Below, piece after piece: positions 25,008-33,221 of a DNA stretch of 64,000 bases. The position numbers and the translations under genes were made by a program. This stretch comes from CALGFI01 sp963786805 (lineage in GTDB: Bacteria > Actinomycetota > UBA4738 > HRBIN12). The stretch spans positions 248,001 to 312,000 of the forward strand of contig CAWBAK010000002.1 in NCBI GenBank assembly GCA_963786805.1. The letters run 5' to 3'. The first letter of the stretch is position 1. Each line of letters starts with the position of its first letter. The notes under the pieces were generated by a model. It saw nothing but the letters and a program-made list of their open reading frames with translations. It made no database searches and was not told where the DNA came from.

Positions 25008-26603
25008 TTGCCGTTGTTCGGCTTCGAGGGTGACAACGCCAAAGAGAAGGTCATCGTCCTTCTCACGATGTGCTTCGCCCTCGCGATGGCGATGCTCGAC
25101 AACACGGTCGTCAACGTGGCCCTCCCGACGATCAGCCGCGAGCTCGAAGCGGGCGTCAGCGAGCTGCAGTGGATCGTCGACGGCTACGTCCTGGTGTTCG
25201 CCTCGCTGCTGCTGACCGGCGGGATCGTCGGCGATCGCTACGGACGCAAGAAGACCTTCCTCGCCGGCCTCGTCGTGTTCACGATCGCCTCCCTCGCGTG
25301 TGGCCTGTCACAGGACACGACGCAGCTGATCCTCGCTCGAGCCGTGCAGGGCCTCGGCGCCGCCCTCCTGCTCCCCGGAACCCTGTCGATCATCACGGTG
25401 ACGTTCCCGCCGCACGAGCGCGCCCGCGCGATCGGGCTGTGGGCCGGGATGTCCGCGCTCGCCCTCGCGCTCGGCCCCACCGTGGGCGGTCTCATGGTCG
25501 AGCGTCTCGGCTGGGAGTCCGTCTTCTTCCTGAACGTGCCGATCGGGATCGTCGCGTTCCTGGTGGCGACACGCACCGTGCGCGAATCGGTCTCCGAGCA
25601 GCAGCGGAGCCTCGACCTGCCGGGCCTCGCGCTCGGCACGTCCGCGCTGTTCCTCGTGACCTACGGCCTGATCGAGTCCAACGAGATGGGGTGGACCGAC
25701 CCCCTGATCGTGTCCTCGCTCGCCGGATTCGTCGTCCTGCTCGTCGCGTTCCTCGTGTGGGAGATGCGCAACCCGAGGGCCATGATGCCCCTCACGCTGT
25801 TCCGGATCCCCGCGTTCTCGGCCGGGAACGCCGTCGCGTTCAGCGTGTCGCTCGGGATGTTCGCGACGTTCTTCTTCCTCAGCCTGTACATGCAGACGAT
25901 CCGCGGGTACACCGCGTTCGAGGCGGGCGTGCGGTTCCTGCCGATGACGCTGGTGATCATCGCCACGGCCCCGCTCGCGGGACAGTACGCGCAGAAGCAC
26001 GGGTCCAGGATCCCGATGACCTACGGGTTGCTTCTGGCTTCGGGCGGCCTCTTCGCGTTGTCGCGACTGTCGGTGGACACGCCCTACCTGTTGATGCTGC
26101 CGGTCTTCGCGATCATGGGACACGGCATGGGCGCCACGATGGCGCCGATGACCGCGGCCGTGATGAACGCGGTCGGCCACGAGCGCGCCGGGCTGGGCTC
26201 GGCGATGACGAACACCTCTCGCGAGGTGGGCGGTGTCTTCGGGATCGCACTGCTCGGAACGGTCCTGACCACGCGGCTCCGCGGCGCGCTCGAGCCGGCG
26301 CTCGCCCAGATCGGGCTTCCGCCGGAGCAGCAGGCAGCCGTCGCCGCGGCCGCCGGGCGCGGGAGGATCGACCCCGCGCTGCTTCGAACCCTCTCGCCGG
26401 AGCAGCGGGCGGCGGTCGCCGAGGCGTTCCGGCAGTCGTTCATGAGCGGGTTCCGGGTCTCGCTGTTCCTCGGGGGCCTCGTGCTGCTCGCCGGGGCGTT
26501 CGTCGCGAACCGGTTCATCCCCGGTCGCGCCGCCGCCCGTGAGATGCATGCGGCTCGCGGGCGTGAGGTCTCGGGCGAGGCCGCGCCCGCGATGGAGTTC
26601 TAA
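25008..26603 (+). CDS. MFS drug exporter, DHA2 (EmrB/QacA) family
   Basis: 531 residues, about 14 membrane helices. Family motifs: LDNTVVNVALPTISRELEAG in helix 1, QWIVDGYVLVFASLLLTGGIVGDRYGRKKTF (motif A), ARAVQGLGAALLLPGTLSII and GPTVGGLMVERLGWESVFFLNVPIG (motif C). A proton-driven multidrug exporter is expected. The TTG start at 25008 is chosen because GAGAGGAGGA lies 5-6 bp upstream. TACAGT (24973-24978) is a possible -10. The last loop before the final helix is long and Ala/Gln-rich. Confidence 0.92.
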   Translation: MPLFGFEGDNAKEKVIVLLTMCFALAMAMLDNTVVNVALPTISRELEAGVSELQWIVDGYVLVFASLLLTGGIVGDRYGRKKTFLAGLVVFTIASLACGLSQDTTQLILARAVQGLGAALLLPGTLSIITVTFPPHERARAIGLWAGMSALALALGPTVGGLMVERLGWESVFFLNVPIGIVAFLVATRTVRESVSEQQRSLDLPGLALGTSALFLVTYGLIESNEMGWTDPLIVSSLAGFVVLLVAFLVWEMRNPRAMMPLTLFRIPAFSAGNAVAFSVSLGMFATFFFLSLYMQTIRGYTAFEAGVRFLPMTLVIIATAPLAGQYAQKHGSRIPMTYGLLLASGGLFALSRLSVDTPYLLMLPVFAIMGHGMGATMAPMTAAVMNAVGHERAGLGSAMTNTSREVGGVFGIALLGTVLTTRLRGALEPALAQIGLPPEQQAAVAAAAGRGRIDPALLRTLSPEQRAAVAEAFRQSFMSGFRVSLFLGGLVLLAGAFVANRFIPGRAAAREMHAARGREVSGEAAPAMEF

Positions 26604-26641
26604 GCTCTCCGGAGCGGCGCTCGAGGGTGGGAGGCGAGGAC

Positions 26642-26890
26642 ATGACCGATCAGGACGCGGACGTCATCGAGCAGATCGAGCAGCTCGCGCACGAGGAGCA
26701 CGCGCTGTTCGAGAAGGAGTCGCGCAGCGAAGCGTCGACGCGCGAGCGGGCGCGGCTGAAGGAGATCGAGGTCCAGCTCGACCAGTGCTACGACCTGCTC
26801 CGGCAGCGACGCGCCAGGCGCGCCGCCGGGCTCGACCCCGATGGCGCTGCCGTGCGCGACGAGACCACGGTCGAGGGGTACATCGCCTAG
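26642..26890 (+). CDS. DUF2630 family protein
   Basis: 82-residue, highly charged, helical protein. IEQLAHEEHALFEKE, a spacer, then LKEIEVQLDQCYDLLRQRRARRAAGLDPDGA and VEGYIA at the end match DUF2630, a small actinobacterial family of unknown function. ATG 26642 has GGGAGGCGAGG upstream. It follows the DHA2 exporter by 38 bp on the same strand and may be cotranscribed. Confidence 0.85.
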   Translation: MTDQDADVIEQIEQLAHEEHALFEKESRSEASTRERARLKEIEVQLDQCYDLLRQRRARRAAGLDPDGAAVRDETTVEGYIA

Positions 26891-26897
26891 CCGGTCG

Positions 26898-28160
26898 CTA
26901 CGATCGCACGGACGTCTCGGGACGGCGATCGAGATCGCGGAGCGCCGTGCTGAACCGGGCGGTGAGCGTCACGGCGACGTAGGCGGCTCCGCTGCCGAGC
27001 AGCGTCGCTCTGAGTCCCACGGTTTCGATCAACCAACCCGCGACGAGCACGCCGAGTGGCATCGCGATCCAGGCGGCCGCGTGCGTGGCGCCGAACACGC
27101 GCCCTCGCATCCCGTCGGGGATGCGCTCGAGGAAGACCGTGTCGATCACGGGGTTCAACGGGCCGGACGCGATGCCGCTCAGGAACTTCGCGCCCACCAG
27201 AACGCCGAGGGGCGGGAAGGTCGCCGCCACCGGATACCAAGCGGAGGTGAACAGGAACCCGAAGGTGAACACCCCGCGCCGCGAGAGGCGCTCGCCAAGG
27301 CCGGCGAACGCCAGCGCGCCGACGACCGAGCCGGCGCCTGCCGCGCCGACGAGCAGTCCGAGGCTCACGGCGCTGCCGTAGACCTCTCTCGCGTATACGG
27401 GCAACGCCACCATCGCGACCGCGTCGAGCGAGTTCGTCAACGCGACGGTGAGGACCAGCACCGCGAGCGTCCGGTCCCGGCGCAGGAACGCGTAGCCTTC
27501 CCGGAGCTCGCGGAGGTACGAGGTGGCCGGCCGGTCCGTCGCCTTCGCCGGCCTCGGCACGCCGAACGCGATCGCCGCCGCCGAGACGAGGAACGTGGCG
27601 GCGTCGACCCAGAGCACGTTCGTCGGCCCGGTCACCGCGATCAGGAGCCCGGCGAACGGCGCGCCGGCGAGCCGTGACCCACGCTCGACGACGGCGGACG
27701 CGCCCGTCGCGCGTTCGTAGCTCCATCCCGCTCGCGCAGCCGCGTCGGGCAGGAGCGCGGTCCGTGCCGAAGACCCGGGTGCGTCGAGGAGCCCGCCCAG
27801 GAACACGAGTACGAGGAGCTGCCAGAACTCCAGCCCGATCGTCGAGTGCATGAGCGGGATCGCGGCCACGGCCCCGGAGCTCGCGAGGTCGGACAGGATG
27901 CTCGCGCGCCGGTACCCGAGGCGGTCCACGAGCGCTCCCCCGAACAGCCCCGAGAGCACCACCGGCAGGAGCGCGGCGAACGCGGTCACGCCGGTCTTCG
28001 CCGCGCTCCCCGTCGTCTCCAGGACGAACCACGGGATCGCGATGAGCGCCGCCACGTTCCCCGTCATCGAGACGGCGTTCGCCGCGAAGAGCGCGAACAG
28101 GGTTCCCCGATCCCGCTCGAGGACCGCGCCCGACGCCGGGGCGTTCGACTCGTCGATCAC
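26898..28160 (-). CDS. MFS transporter, 12-helix type
   Basis: 420 residues. It starts at GTG 28160, which overlaps the stop of the upstream regulator gene as GTGA. Motif A variants are seen in FGGALVDRLGYRRASILSD and the second half shows SVVGALAFAGLGERLSRRGVFTFG. It resembles the MFS_3/enterobactin-exporter-like family (TSYLRELREGYAFLRRDRTLAVLVLT is the usual central stretch). The pair regulator plus exporter suggests an inducible efflux system controlled by the HTH protein. Substrate unknown. Confidence 0.85.
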   Translation of the reverse strand: MIDESNAPASGAVLERDRGTLFALFAANAVSMTGNVAALIAIPWFVLETTGSAAKTGVTAFAALLPVVLSGLFGGALVDRLGYRRASILSDLASSGAVAAIPLMHSTIGLEFWQLLVLVFLGGLLDAPGSSARTALLPDAAARAGWSYERATGASAVVERGSRLAGAPFAGLLIAVTGPTNVLWVDAATFLVSAAAIAFGVPRPAKATDRPATSYLRELREGYAFLRRDRTLAVLVLTVALTNSLDAVAMVALPVYAREVYGSAVSLGLLVGAAGAGSVVGALAFAGLGERLSRRGVFTFGFLFTSAWYPVAATFPPLGVLVGAKFLSGIASGPLNPVIDTVFLERIPDGMRGRVFGATHAAAWIAMPLGVLVAGWLIETVGLRATLLGSGAAYVAVTLTARFSTALRDLDRRPETSVRS

Positions 28161-28732
28161 GTCCGGCGCCTCCGTGGCAGCAGATGCACGATCGCCTGCA
28201 CCATCTCCGCACCCTCGCGAGGAGGTCGCGCCGCCCACCACTCGATGGTCGCCGCGAGCTCGTCGCGCATCTCCTTCAGCTCCTCGGGAGTGAGCTCGAG
28301 GATCCAGTCGCTCATGTCCGAGGCATCCACCCATCCCGCCGGCCAGCTCGGAGCGTCGGCGACCCACTCGGCTGCCCTCGACGCGTGGGCGTTGGCGACC
28401 TCCCGGCCGAGCGCCTGCTCGGCCGCCACCCGCTCCGGCGTATCGAGAAACTCGACCGTCGACCAGCTCGTGCGCTCGTGCGCCGCGCGCCACCAACGCT
28501 GTTTGCCGTCCTCCGCGAGCTCGGGCGCCTCCTCGATGAACCCGTGAACCGCGAGCTGGCGCAGGTGGTAGCTGGCCAGCGCCGGGGAGACCTCGAGACG
28601 CTCCGCCAGCGTGGTGGCCGTGGCCGGACCGTCCGTGCGCAGGTGCCCGAGAAGGCGGAGTCGCAACGGGTGCGCGAGCGCCCGCATCTGGGACGGCTCC
28701 GTGAGGCGGAGGGTGCTCGGTTCGGTGGCCAT
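28157..28732 (-). CDS. ArsR-like winged-helix transcriptional regulator
   Basis: 191 residues. The N-terminal winged helix (MRALAHPLRLRLLGHLRTDGPATATTLAERLEVSPALASYHLRQLAVHGFIEEAPE) belongs to the HTH_20/ArsR-like group. A helical C-terminal part of about 110 residues includes WWRAAHERTSW. No metal-binding Cys motif is present, so it is not a classical metal sensor. ATG 28732 is 7 bp after TATCCT with no Shine-Dalgarno site. Its promoter lies inside a palindrome, which suggests autorepression and joint control of the overlapping MFS gene. Confidence 0.85.
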   Translation of the reverse strand: MATEPSTLRLTEPSQMRALAHPLRLRLLGHLRTDGPATATTLAERLEVSPALASYHLRQLAVHGFIEEAPELAEDGKQRWWRAAHERTSWSTVEFLDTPERVAAEQALGREVANAHASRAAEWVADAPSWPAGWVDASDMSDWILELTPEELKEMRDELAATIEWWAARPPREGAEMVQAIVHLLPRRRRT

Positions 28733-28733
28733 A

Positions 28734-28767
28734 TGCGCAAGGATACTTTCGCAAGATACCTTGCGCA
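28734..28767. promoter_or_regulatory. Operator-promoter of the ArsR-like/MFS operon
   Basis: Arms TGCGCAAGG (28734-28742) and CCTTGCGCA (28759-28767) are perfect inverted repeats 16 bp apart. On the plus strand they overlap direct repeats CGCAAGGATAC and CGCAAGATAC separated by TTT. The minus-strand -10 TATCCT (28745-28740) lies within the near arm, so protein binding would block transcription. Confidence 0.6.
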
Positions 28768-28797
28768 ACCCCCGAGCGTGCCTGTGCGCGCCCTTTT

Positions 28798-29325
28798 TTA
28801 CTCGGCGATGGCCGCGACGAGCTCGCGACAGAACGCCGGGATGTCGTCGACGACCCGGCCCCAGACCAGGTTGCCCTCCCGGAACGCCGGCTCGTCGACC
28901 CAGGTCGCGCCGGCGTTGACCAGGTCGTCCTTGATGCCGAGACTTCCCGTCGCCCGATGTCCCTCGACGATCCCGGCCGAGATCCCGACGAGCCCCGCGT
29001 GGCAGATCAGCCCGACGATCTTGCCCTGGTCGTATGCCTGGCGGACGAGACCGGTGACCTCCTCGTAGCGACGGAGCTTGTCGGGCGCCCAGCCACCCGG
29101 CACGACGACGGCGTCGAAGTCGTCGGCCGAAACGGCCTTCGCCGCGACGTCGCTCGATGCCTTCAGACCGTTCTTGCCGCGAACCTCGTGGGCGGCCTTC
29201 GTGCCGACGATCGTGACGGTTGCGCCCTCCTCGCGCAGGCGCATCACGGTCACCCAGAACTCGAGGTCCTCGAACCCCTCCTCGAGGAACATCGCGATCC
29301 TCTTCGCCGACAGGCGCTGGTCCAT
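28798..29325 (-). CDS. DJ-1/PfpI family protein
   Basis: 175 residues, PfpI-type class I glutamine-amidotransferase-like fold: RIAMFLEEGFEDLEFW, DFDAVVVPGGWAPDKLRR and the nucleophile elbow GLICHAGLVG with the reactive Cys. Members act as protein/nucleotide deglycases, glyoxalases or chaperone-proteases; the exact activity cannot be told. ATG 29325 was chosen as the first residue of the conserved fold (MDQRLSAKRIAMFLEEG). The 3' end lies next to a run of seven T (28791-28797). Confidence 0.87.
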   Translation of the reverse strand: MDQRLSAKRIAMFLEEGFEDLEFWVTVMRLREEGATVTIVGTKAAHEVRGKNGLKASSDVAAKAVSADDFDAVVVPGGWAPDKLRRYEEVTGLVRQAYDQGKIVGLICHAGLVGISAGIVEGHRATGSLGIKDDLVNAGATWVDEPAFREGNLVWGRVVDDIPAFCRELVAAIAE

Positions 29326-29373
29326 CACGGGCCTCCTCGCTCCGGGCCGGTGTCGGGGTCTACCGTATCGCCG

Positions 29374-29961
29374 ATGGAGCCGACCTTCTTCGCGACGCCG
29401 GCGACGTTCCGCGCATGGCTCGAGAAACACCACGACACGACATCGGAGCTTCTGGTCGGCTTCTACAGGAAGGGGTCGGGCAAACCCAGCATCACGTGGC
29501 CCGAGGCGGTCGATCAGGCGTTGTGCTTCGGGTGGATCGACAGCGTGCGCAGGAGCCTCGACCACGAGCGCTACACGAACCGGTTCACGCCGCGCAAACC
29601 TCGGAGCAACTGGAGCGCGGTCAACATCAAGCGCGCGAAGGCGCTGATCGACCTCGGCCTCATGCACCCCGCCGGGCAGAAGGCGTTCGACGCGCGGACG
29701 GACGATCGATCGGCGATCTATTCGTACGAGCAGCGGCACGCAGCCAAGCTCGATGCGGCGTACGAGCGACAGTTCCGCCGGAACAAGCAGGCGTGGGAGT
29801 ACTTCCAGGCCAAGGCGCCCTCGTACCGGACGAGCGCCGTCTACTGGGTGATGAGCGCGAAGAAAGAGGAGACGCGGGAGCGGCGTCTCACCACGTTGAT
29901 CGAGGATTCCGCGCAGGGGCGAACGGTCCCGCCGCTCACTCCCCCGCCGAAGAGGCGCTGA
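29374..29961 (+). CDS. YdeI/OmpD-associated (OmdA) family protein
   Basis: 195 residues. The N-terminal half (FRAWLEKHHDTTSELLVGFYRKGSGKPSITWPEAVDQALCFGWIDSVRRSLDHERYTNRFTPRK) and the C-terminal OmdA stretch (YFQAKAPSYRTSAVYWVMSAKKEETRERRLTTLIED) match YdeI-like proteins, linked to resistance to antimicrobial peptides in some bacteria; the biochemical role is unknown. ATG 29374 follows TACCGT by 7 bp, with no Shine-Dalgarno site. It is divergent from the DJ-1 gene. Confidence 0.85.
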   Translation: MEPTFFATPATFRAWLEKHHDTTSELLVGFYRKGSGKPSITWPEAVDQALCFGWIDSVRRSLDHERYTNRFTPRKPRSNWSAVNIKRAKALIDLGLMHPAGQKAFDARTDDRSAIYSYEQRHAAKLDAAYERQFRRNKQAWEYFQAKAPSYRTSAVYWVMSAKKEETRERRLTTLIEDSAQGRTVPPLTPPPKRR

Positions 29962-30002
29962 CGCCCCAGAGCAAGCGTTCCGGGCTTCCCATGGTGGCTT
30001 GA

Positions 30003-30008
30003 TAGCGT
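30003..30008 (+). promoter_or_regulatory. Leaderless -10 element of the SpoIID-like gene
   Basis: TAGCGT with a 6-bp gap (GCCCGG) to ATG 30015. No Shine-Dalgarno site. Confidence 0.5.
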
Positions 30009-30014
30009 GCCCGG

Positions 30015-31379
30015 ATGGGAACGTCACGGGCCCCCGCGGTGCCGCTGATCGCGTTGCTGCTCGTCATCTCCGCATGCACCTCGACGTCGCCGTCGGCGAC
30101 GCCGGATCCGTCGATCACCGGGTCCCCGACCGGGAGCACCGGTCCGGCGGGGCCCTCGTCTTCGGAGTCGCCGGGCGCGGAGTCTCCGGGCGTTGCGCCG
30201 CCCTCCGGCGAGGCCCACACATCCATCACCATCGCGCCGCCTGACGGTGGTTCGTTCCTGGTGCGCGGGTCCTTCCCACGGGTTCCGTCCCCCTGCGTCG
30301 ACGCGGAACGGCGACGGCTCGTGGCCCGGTACCCGGGGACCATCTGGGTCGAGCGCGGGGAGGACGGCACGCTCGAGCTCCTCGTGACGTTGCCGTTCGA
30401 GAAGTACCTCGAGGGCATCGCGGAGGTCCCGGCGTCGTGGCCGCGTGCGGCGCTGCAGGCGCAGGCGGTCGCCGCGCGGAGCTACGCCCTCGCGACGACG
30501 GGTTGGGACGGGGAGGAAGGCGAGCCGTTGCCGACCCCGATCTGCGCGACGACAGCGTGCCAGGTGTACCGGGGGATCCCGGTCCCGTTCGAGCCGTCGG
30601 TCCGCCGCTGGTACGCCGCGGTCCGGCACACGTCCGGCGAGGTGCTGCTGCACGACGGCCGGCCCGCCGAGACCGTGTACTTCTCGACCTCCGACGGGCA
30701 GACCTACGGCAACGACGAGGTCTTCGGCAGTCCCCCGCTGCCCTACCTGCGACCGGTCGTCGAACGCGACGACGGGGCCTCCGCGGTGTCTCGGTGGAGC
30801 GTGCGGCTTCCGTTCGAGGATCTCGCGACGTTCCTGCATGCCGGGGGCGAGTGGCGACGAGGGAAGGCGATCTCGAGCGTCCGCCTGGAGGGCGGCAACG
30901 TCGTGGTGGAGGGGGCCGGCGTGACGCGCTCGATCGAGTCGAGCACCTTCCGCGGCGTGGTGAACCTGTGGGCGCCGTGTCTCGATCCCGGGCGGTACCC
31001 GCCCGCGAGCTCGAAGGGAACCTCGCTGCCGATCACGATCCCGTCGCGATGGATGACGATCTCGTCCGAGCAGGACGCCGCGGTCTTCATCGGACGTGGT
31101 TGGGGCCACGGCGCCGGCATGGTGCAGTGGGGCGCGTACGGGAAGGCGCTGCGCGGCCTGTCGGCCTCGGACATCCTGGCCTTCTACTACGGCGGGCTGC
31201 GGCCGAAGCGCTATCCCGAGCCCGGGCTGATCCACGTGCAGGTCGCCGACGGCCTGACCTCGCTGCGCATCAAACCCTCAGGGCCCGGCGCGGCGCTCGA
31301 CGGCGAGGTGCTCGGATCCGGCCTGATCTCGATCGACGGTGGCGACACGCTCACCGTGACGACCGATGGCGACATCTAG
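30015..31379 (+). CDS. SpoIID/LytB-domain lipoprotein
   Basis: 454 residues. Signal peptide and lipobox RAPAVPLIALLLVISAC, then a Ser/Thr/Pro/Gly linker (to about 65). The SpoIID domain has LPFEKYLEGIAEVPASWPRAALQAQAVAARSYAL (catalytic Glu region), a two-Cys stretch ICATTACQVYRG and the C-terminal signature GRGWGHGAGMVQWGAYG. SpoIID-type enzymes are lytic transglycosylases acting on peptidoglycan; in non-sporulating actinobacteria their targets are unclear. The last 14 bases overlap the next MFS gene. Leaderless start. Confidence 0.85.
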   Translation: MGTSRAPAVPLIALLLVISACTSTSPSATPDPSITGSPTGSTGPAGPSSSESPGAESPGVAPPSGEAHTSITIAPPDGGSFLVRGSFPRVPSPCVDAERRRLVARYPGTIWVERGEDGTLELLVTLPFEKYLEGIAEVPASWPRAALQAQAVAARSYALATTGWDGEEGEPLPTPICATTACQVYRGIPVPFEPSVRRWYAAVRHTSGEVLLHDGRPAETVYFSTSDGQTYGNDEVFGSPPLPYLRPVVERDDGASAVSRWSVRLPFEDLATFLHAGGEWRRGKAISSVRLEGGNVVVEGAGVTRSIESSTFRGVVNLWAPCLDPGRYPPASSKGTSLPITIPSRWMTISSEQDAAVFIGRGWGHGAGMVQWGAYGKALRGLSASDILAFYYGGLRPKRYPEPGLIHVQVADGLTSLRIKPSGPGAALDGEVLGSGLISIDGGDTLTVTTDGDI

Positions 31380-32613
31380 CGGCATCGAGCGCGACCTCCG
31401 CTCGATCCTGGCCGTGCAGGCCCTTCGGGCGTTCGCGTACGGCTTCGCGAGCGTGGTCCTGGGAGCATCGCTCGCCGACGGTGGCTTCTCGCCGACGCAG
31501 GTGGGCCTCGTGTTCACCGCGATGCTCGCCGGCAACGCGATCGTCTCGATCGGTGTAGGGGCCTTCGGCGAGCGGATCGGGCGGCGCCGGCTCTACGCGC
31601 TGCTGCTCGCCCTCATGGGTCTCGCCGGCTCGGTCTACGCGTTCGCCGACGCGTTCTGGATCCTGGTGCTCATCGCCCTCACAGGCACGCTCTCGACCGA
31701 CCCGAACGAGTCAGGCCCGATCACCTCGATCGAGCAGGCGATGATGGGCAGCTCGCCGCGCGACGTCCGCGCGCGCGTGTTCGGCCGATACAACGCGGTC
31801 GCGTACCTCGCGGGCGCCGCGGGGGCGCTCGCCGCCGGAGGACCGGAACTCCTGCGCCGAGCAATCCCCTCGCTCCCGGCCGATCAGCGCTGGCTGCTCC
31901 TGTTCGCGCTCGTCGCACTCGCCGGGGTTGCGATCTCGCTTCGCCTGTCACCGGCGGTGGAGAGCGCCGTCCCGACGACGGGCCGGCCGCTCCAGCGATC
32001 CAGGTCGACGGTCGCCCGGCTCGCTGCGCTGTTCGGCCTCGACGCGTTCGCCGGCGGGTTCGTCGTCTCGACGTTCGTCGCGTACTGGTTCTCGTTGCGG
32101 TTCGGGACGAGCACGGAGGGGATCGGCGCCGTCCTGTTCGGCGTCGGGCTCTTGCAGGCCGGGTCCTCGGTCGTTTCCGGACGTCTCGCCGGGAGGATCG
32201 GCCTGCTGAACACGATGGTGTTCACGCACCTCCCGTCGAACGTCCTGCTCGCGCTCATCCCGCTGATGCCGACGTTGGAGCTGGCGATCGCGATGCTGCT
32301 CGTGCGGTCCACGTTGTCGCAGATGGACGTTCCGGCCCGGCAGGCCTACGTGGTCACGATGGTCGATCCGTCCGAACGGACAGCGGCGACCGCGTACACG
32401 AACACCGCGCGATACCTCGTGCGCCCGTTCGGGGCGGCGGCCGCGGGCCTCGTGATGCAGCGGGTAGCGCTCGGCGCGCCGTTCGTCATCGCCGGGACGC
32501 TGAAGGTGATCTACGACCTCGCGCTGTACGCGACGTTCCGCCGTGTTCCTCTTCCGGACGAGACCGAGCCGGCAACCACTCCGGACTATCCTTCCGCGTC
32601 CGCCGCGCGGTAG
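31366..32613 (+). CDS. MFS transporter
   Basis: 415 residues with about 12 membrane helices. Motif A-like loop FGERIGRRRLYAL after helix 2 and VVSGRLAGRIGLLNTMVFTHLPSN in the second half. MLLVRSTLSQMDVPARQAYVVTMVDPSERTAATAYTNTARYL is typical of a sugar-phosphate/drug-like MFS branch often found in actinobacteria. Substrate unknown. ATG 31366 lies within the end of the SpoIID gene, so translation is likely coupled. Its 3' end overlaps the convergent RibD-like gene by 28 bp. Confidence 0.85.
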   Translation: MATSSGIERDLRSILAVQALRAFAYGFASVVLGASLADGGFSPTQVGLVFTAMLAGNAIVSIGVGAFGERIGRRRLYALLLALMGLAGSVYAFADAFWILVLIALTGTLSTDPNESGPITSIEQAMMGSSPRDVRARVFGRYNAVAYLAGAAGALAAGGPELLRRAIPSLPADQRWLLLFALVALAGVAISLRLSPAVESAVPTTGRPLQRSRSTVARLAALFGLDAFAGGFVVSTFVAYWFSLRFGTSTEGIGAVLFGVGLLQAGSSVVSGRLAGRIGLLNTMVFTHLPSNVLLALIPLMPTLELAIAMLLVRSTLSQMDVPARQAYVVTMVDPSERTAATAYTNTARYLVRPFGAAAAGLVMQRVALGAPFVIAGTLKVIYDLALYATFRRVPLPDETEPATTPDYPSASAAR

Positions 32614-33141
32614 GAAAGGAGCACGACGCCCGAGCCGAACGCCGACGTCTCGACGAGCTGCAGCTCGGCCTTGTTCGATTCGTCGAACAGACGCTTCCCG
32701 GTCCCCACGACGATGGGGTAGACCAGGAGCCGGAGCTCGTCGAGGAGGCCCTTCGTGATCAGCGCGCGGACGAGCCGGCCACTGCCGTAGATCAGGACGT
32801 CCTGGCCGTCCTGCTGCTTCAACTCCGTGATCCGCTCGGCGAGACGCGCCGCGGATCAGCGTCGAGTTGTTCCATCCGAGCGGCTCGTTCAGCGTCGTCG
32901 AAACCACGTGCTTGGGGAGCGTGTTCATCCGGTCGGCGAACCCGTCCTCGTCGGTCCTGCCCGGCCACGCCGCGGCGAAGCCTTCATAGGTCAGCTTGCC
33001 GAGCAGAAGCGCGTCGCTCGCGAAGAGCTCGTCGTGCTTGAACTTCGCGATCTCGTCGTTCCAGTAGGGGCCGGACCATTTTTCCGGTGCCTCCACGACG
33101 CCGTCGAGCGCGAGGAACTCCGTGGCAACCACTCGTCTCAC
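32586..33141 (-). CDS. RibD C-terminal-like dihydrofolate-reductase-fold protein (one frameshift)
   Basis: Reductase fold protein of the RibD_C/YyaP group, about 184 residues after correction. The N-terminal half (MRRVVATEFLALDGVVEAPEKWSGPYWNDEIAKF, LLLGKLTYEGFAAAWPG, NTLPKHVVSTTL) and C-terminal half (LIYGSGRLVRALITKGLLDELRLLVYPIVVGTGKRLFDE) are both well preserved but in different frames. The break is near 32849-32857, between LIRG and AERITELKQQDGQDV. GTG 33141 has a GGGAGG site and TACAGT (33178-33173) upstream. Substrate unknown; NADPH use is expected from the fold. The frameshift is probably a consensus error. Confidence 0.8.
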
Positions 33142-33221
33142 GACGCGCCTCCCGCCTTCGTCGGCGGCCGGAACTGTAGTCCGCCGGCCACTGCTCCCTC
33201 CGTCTCCCGATCCCGTTGGGT

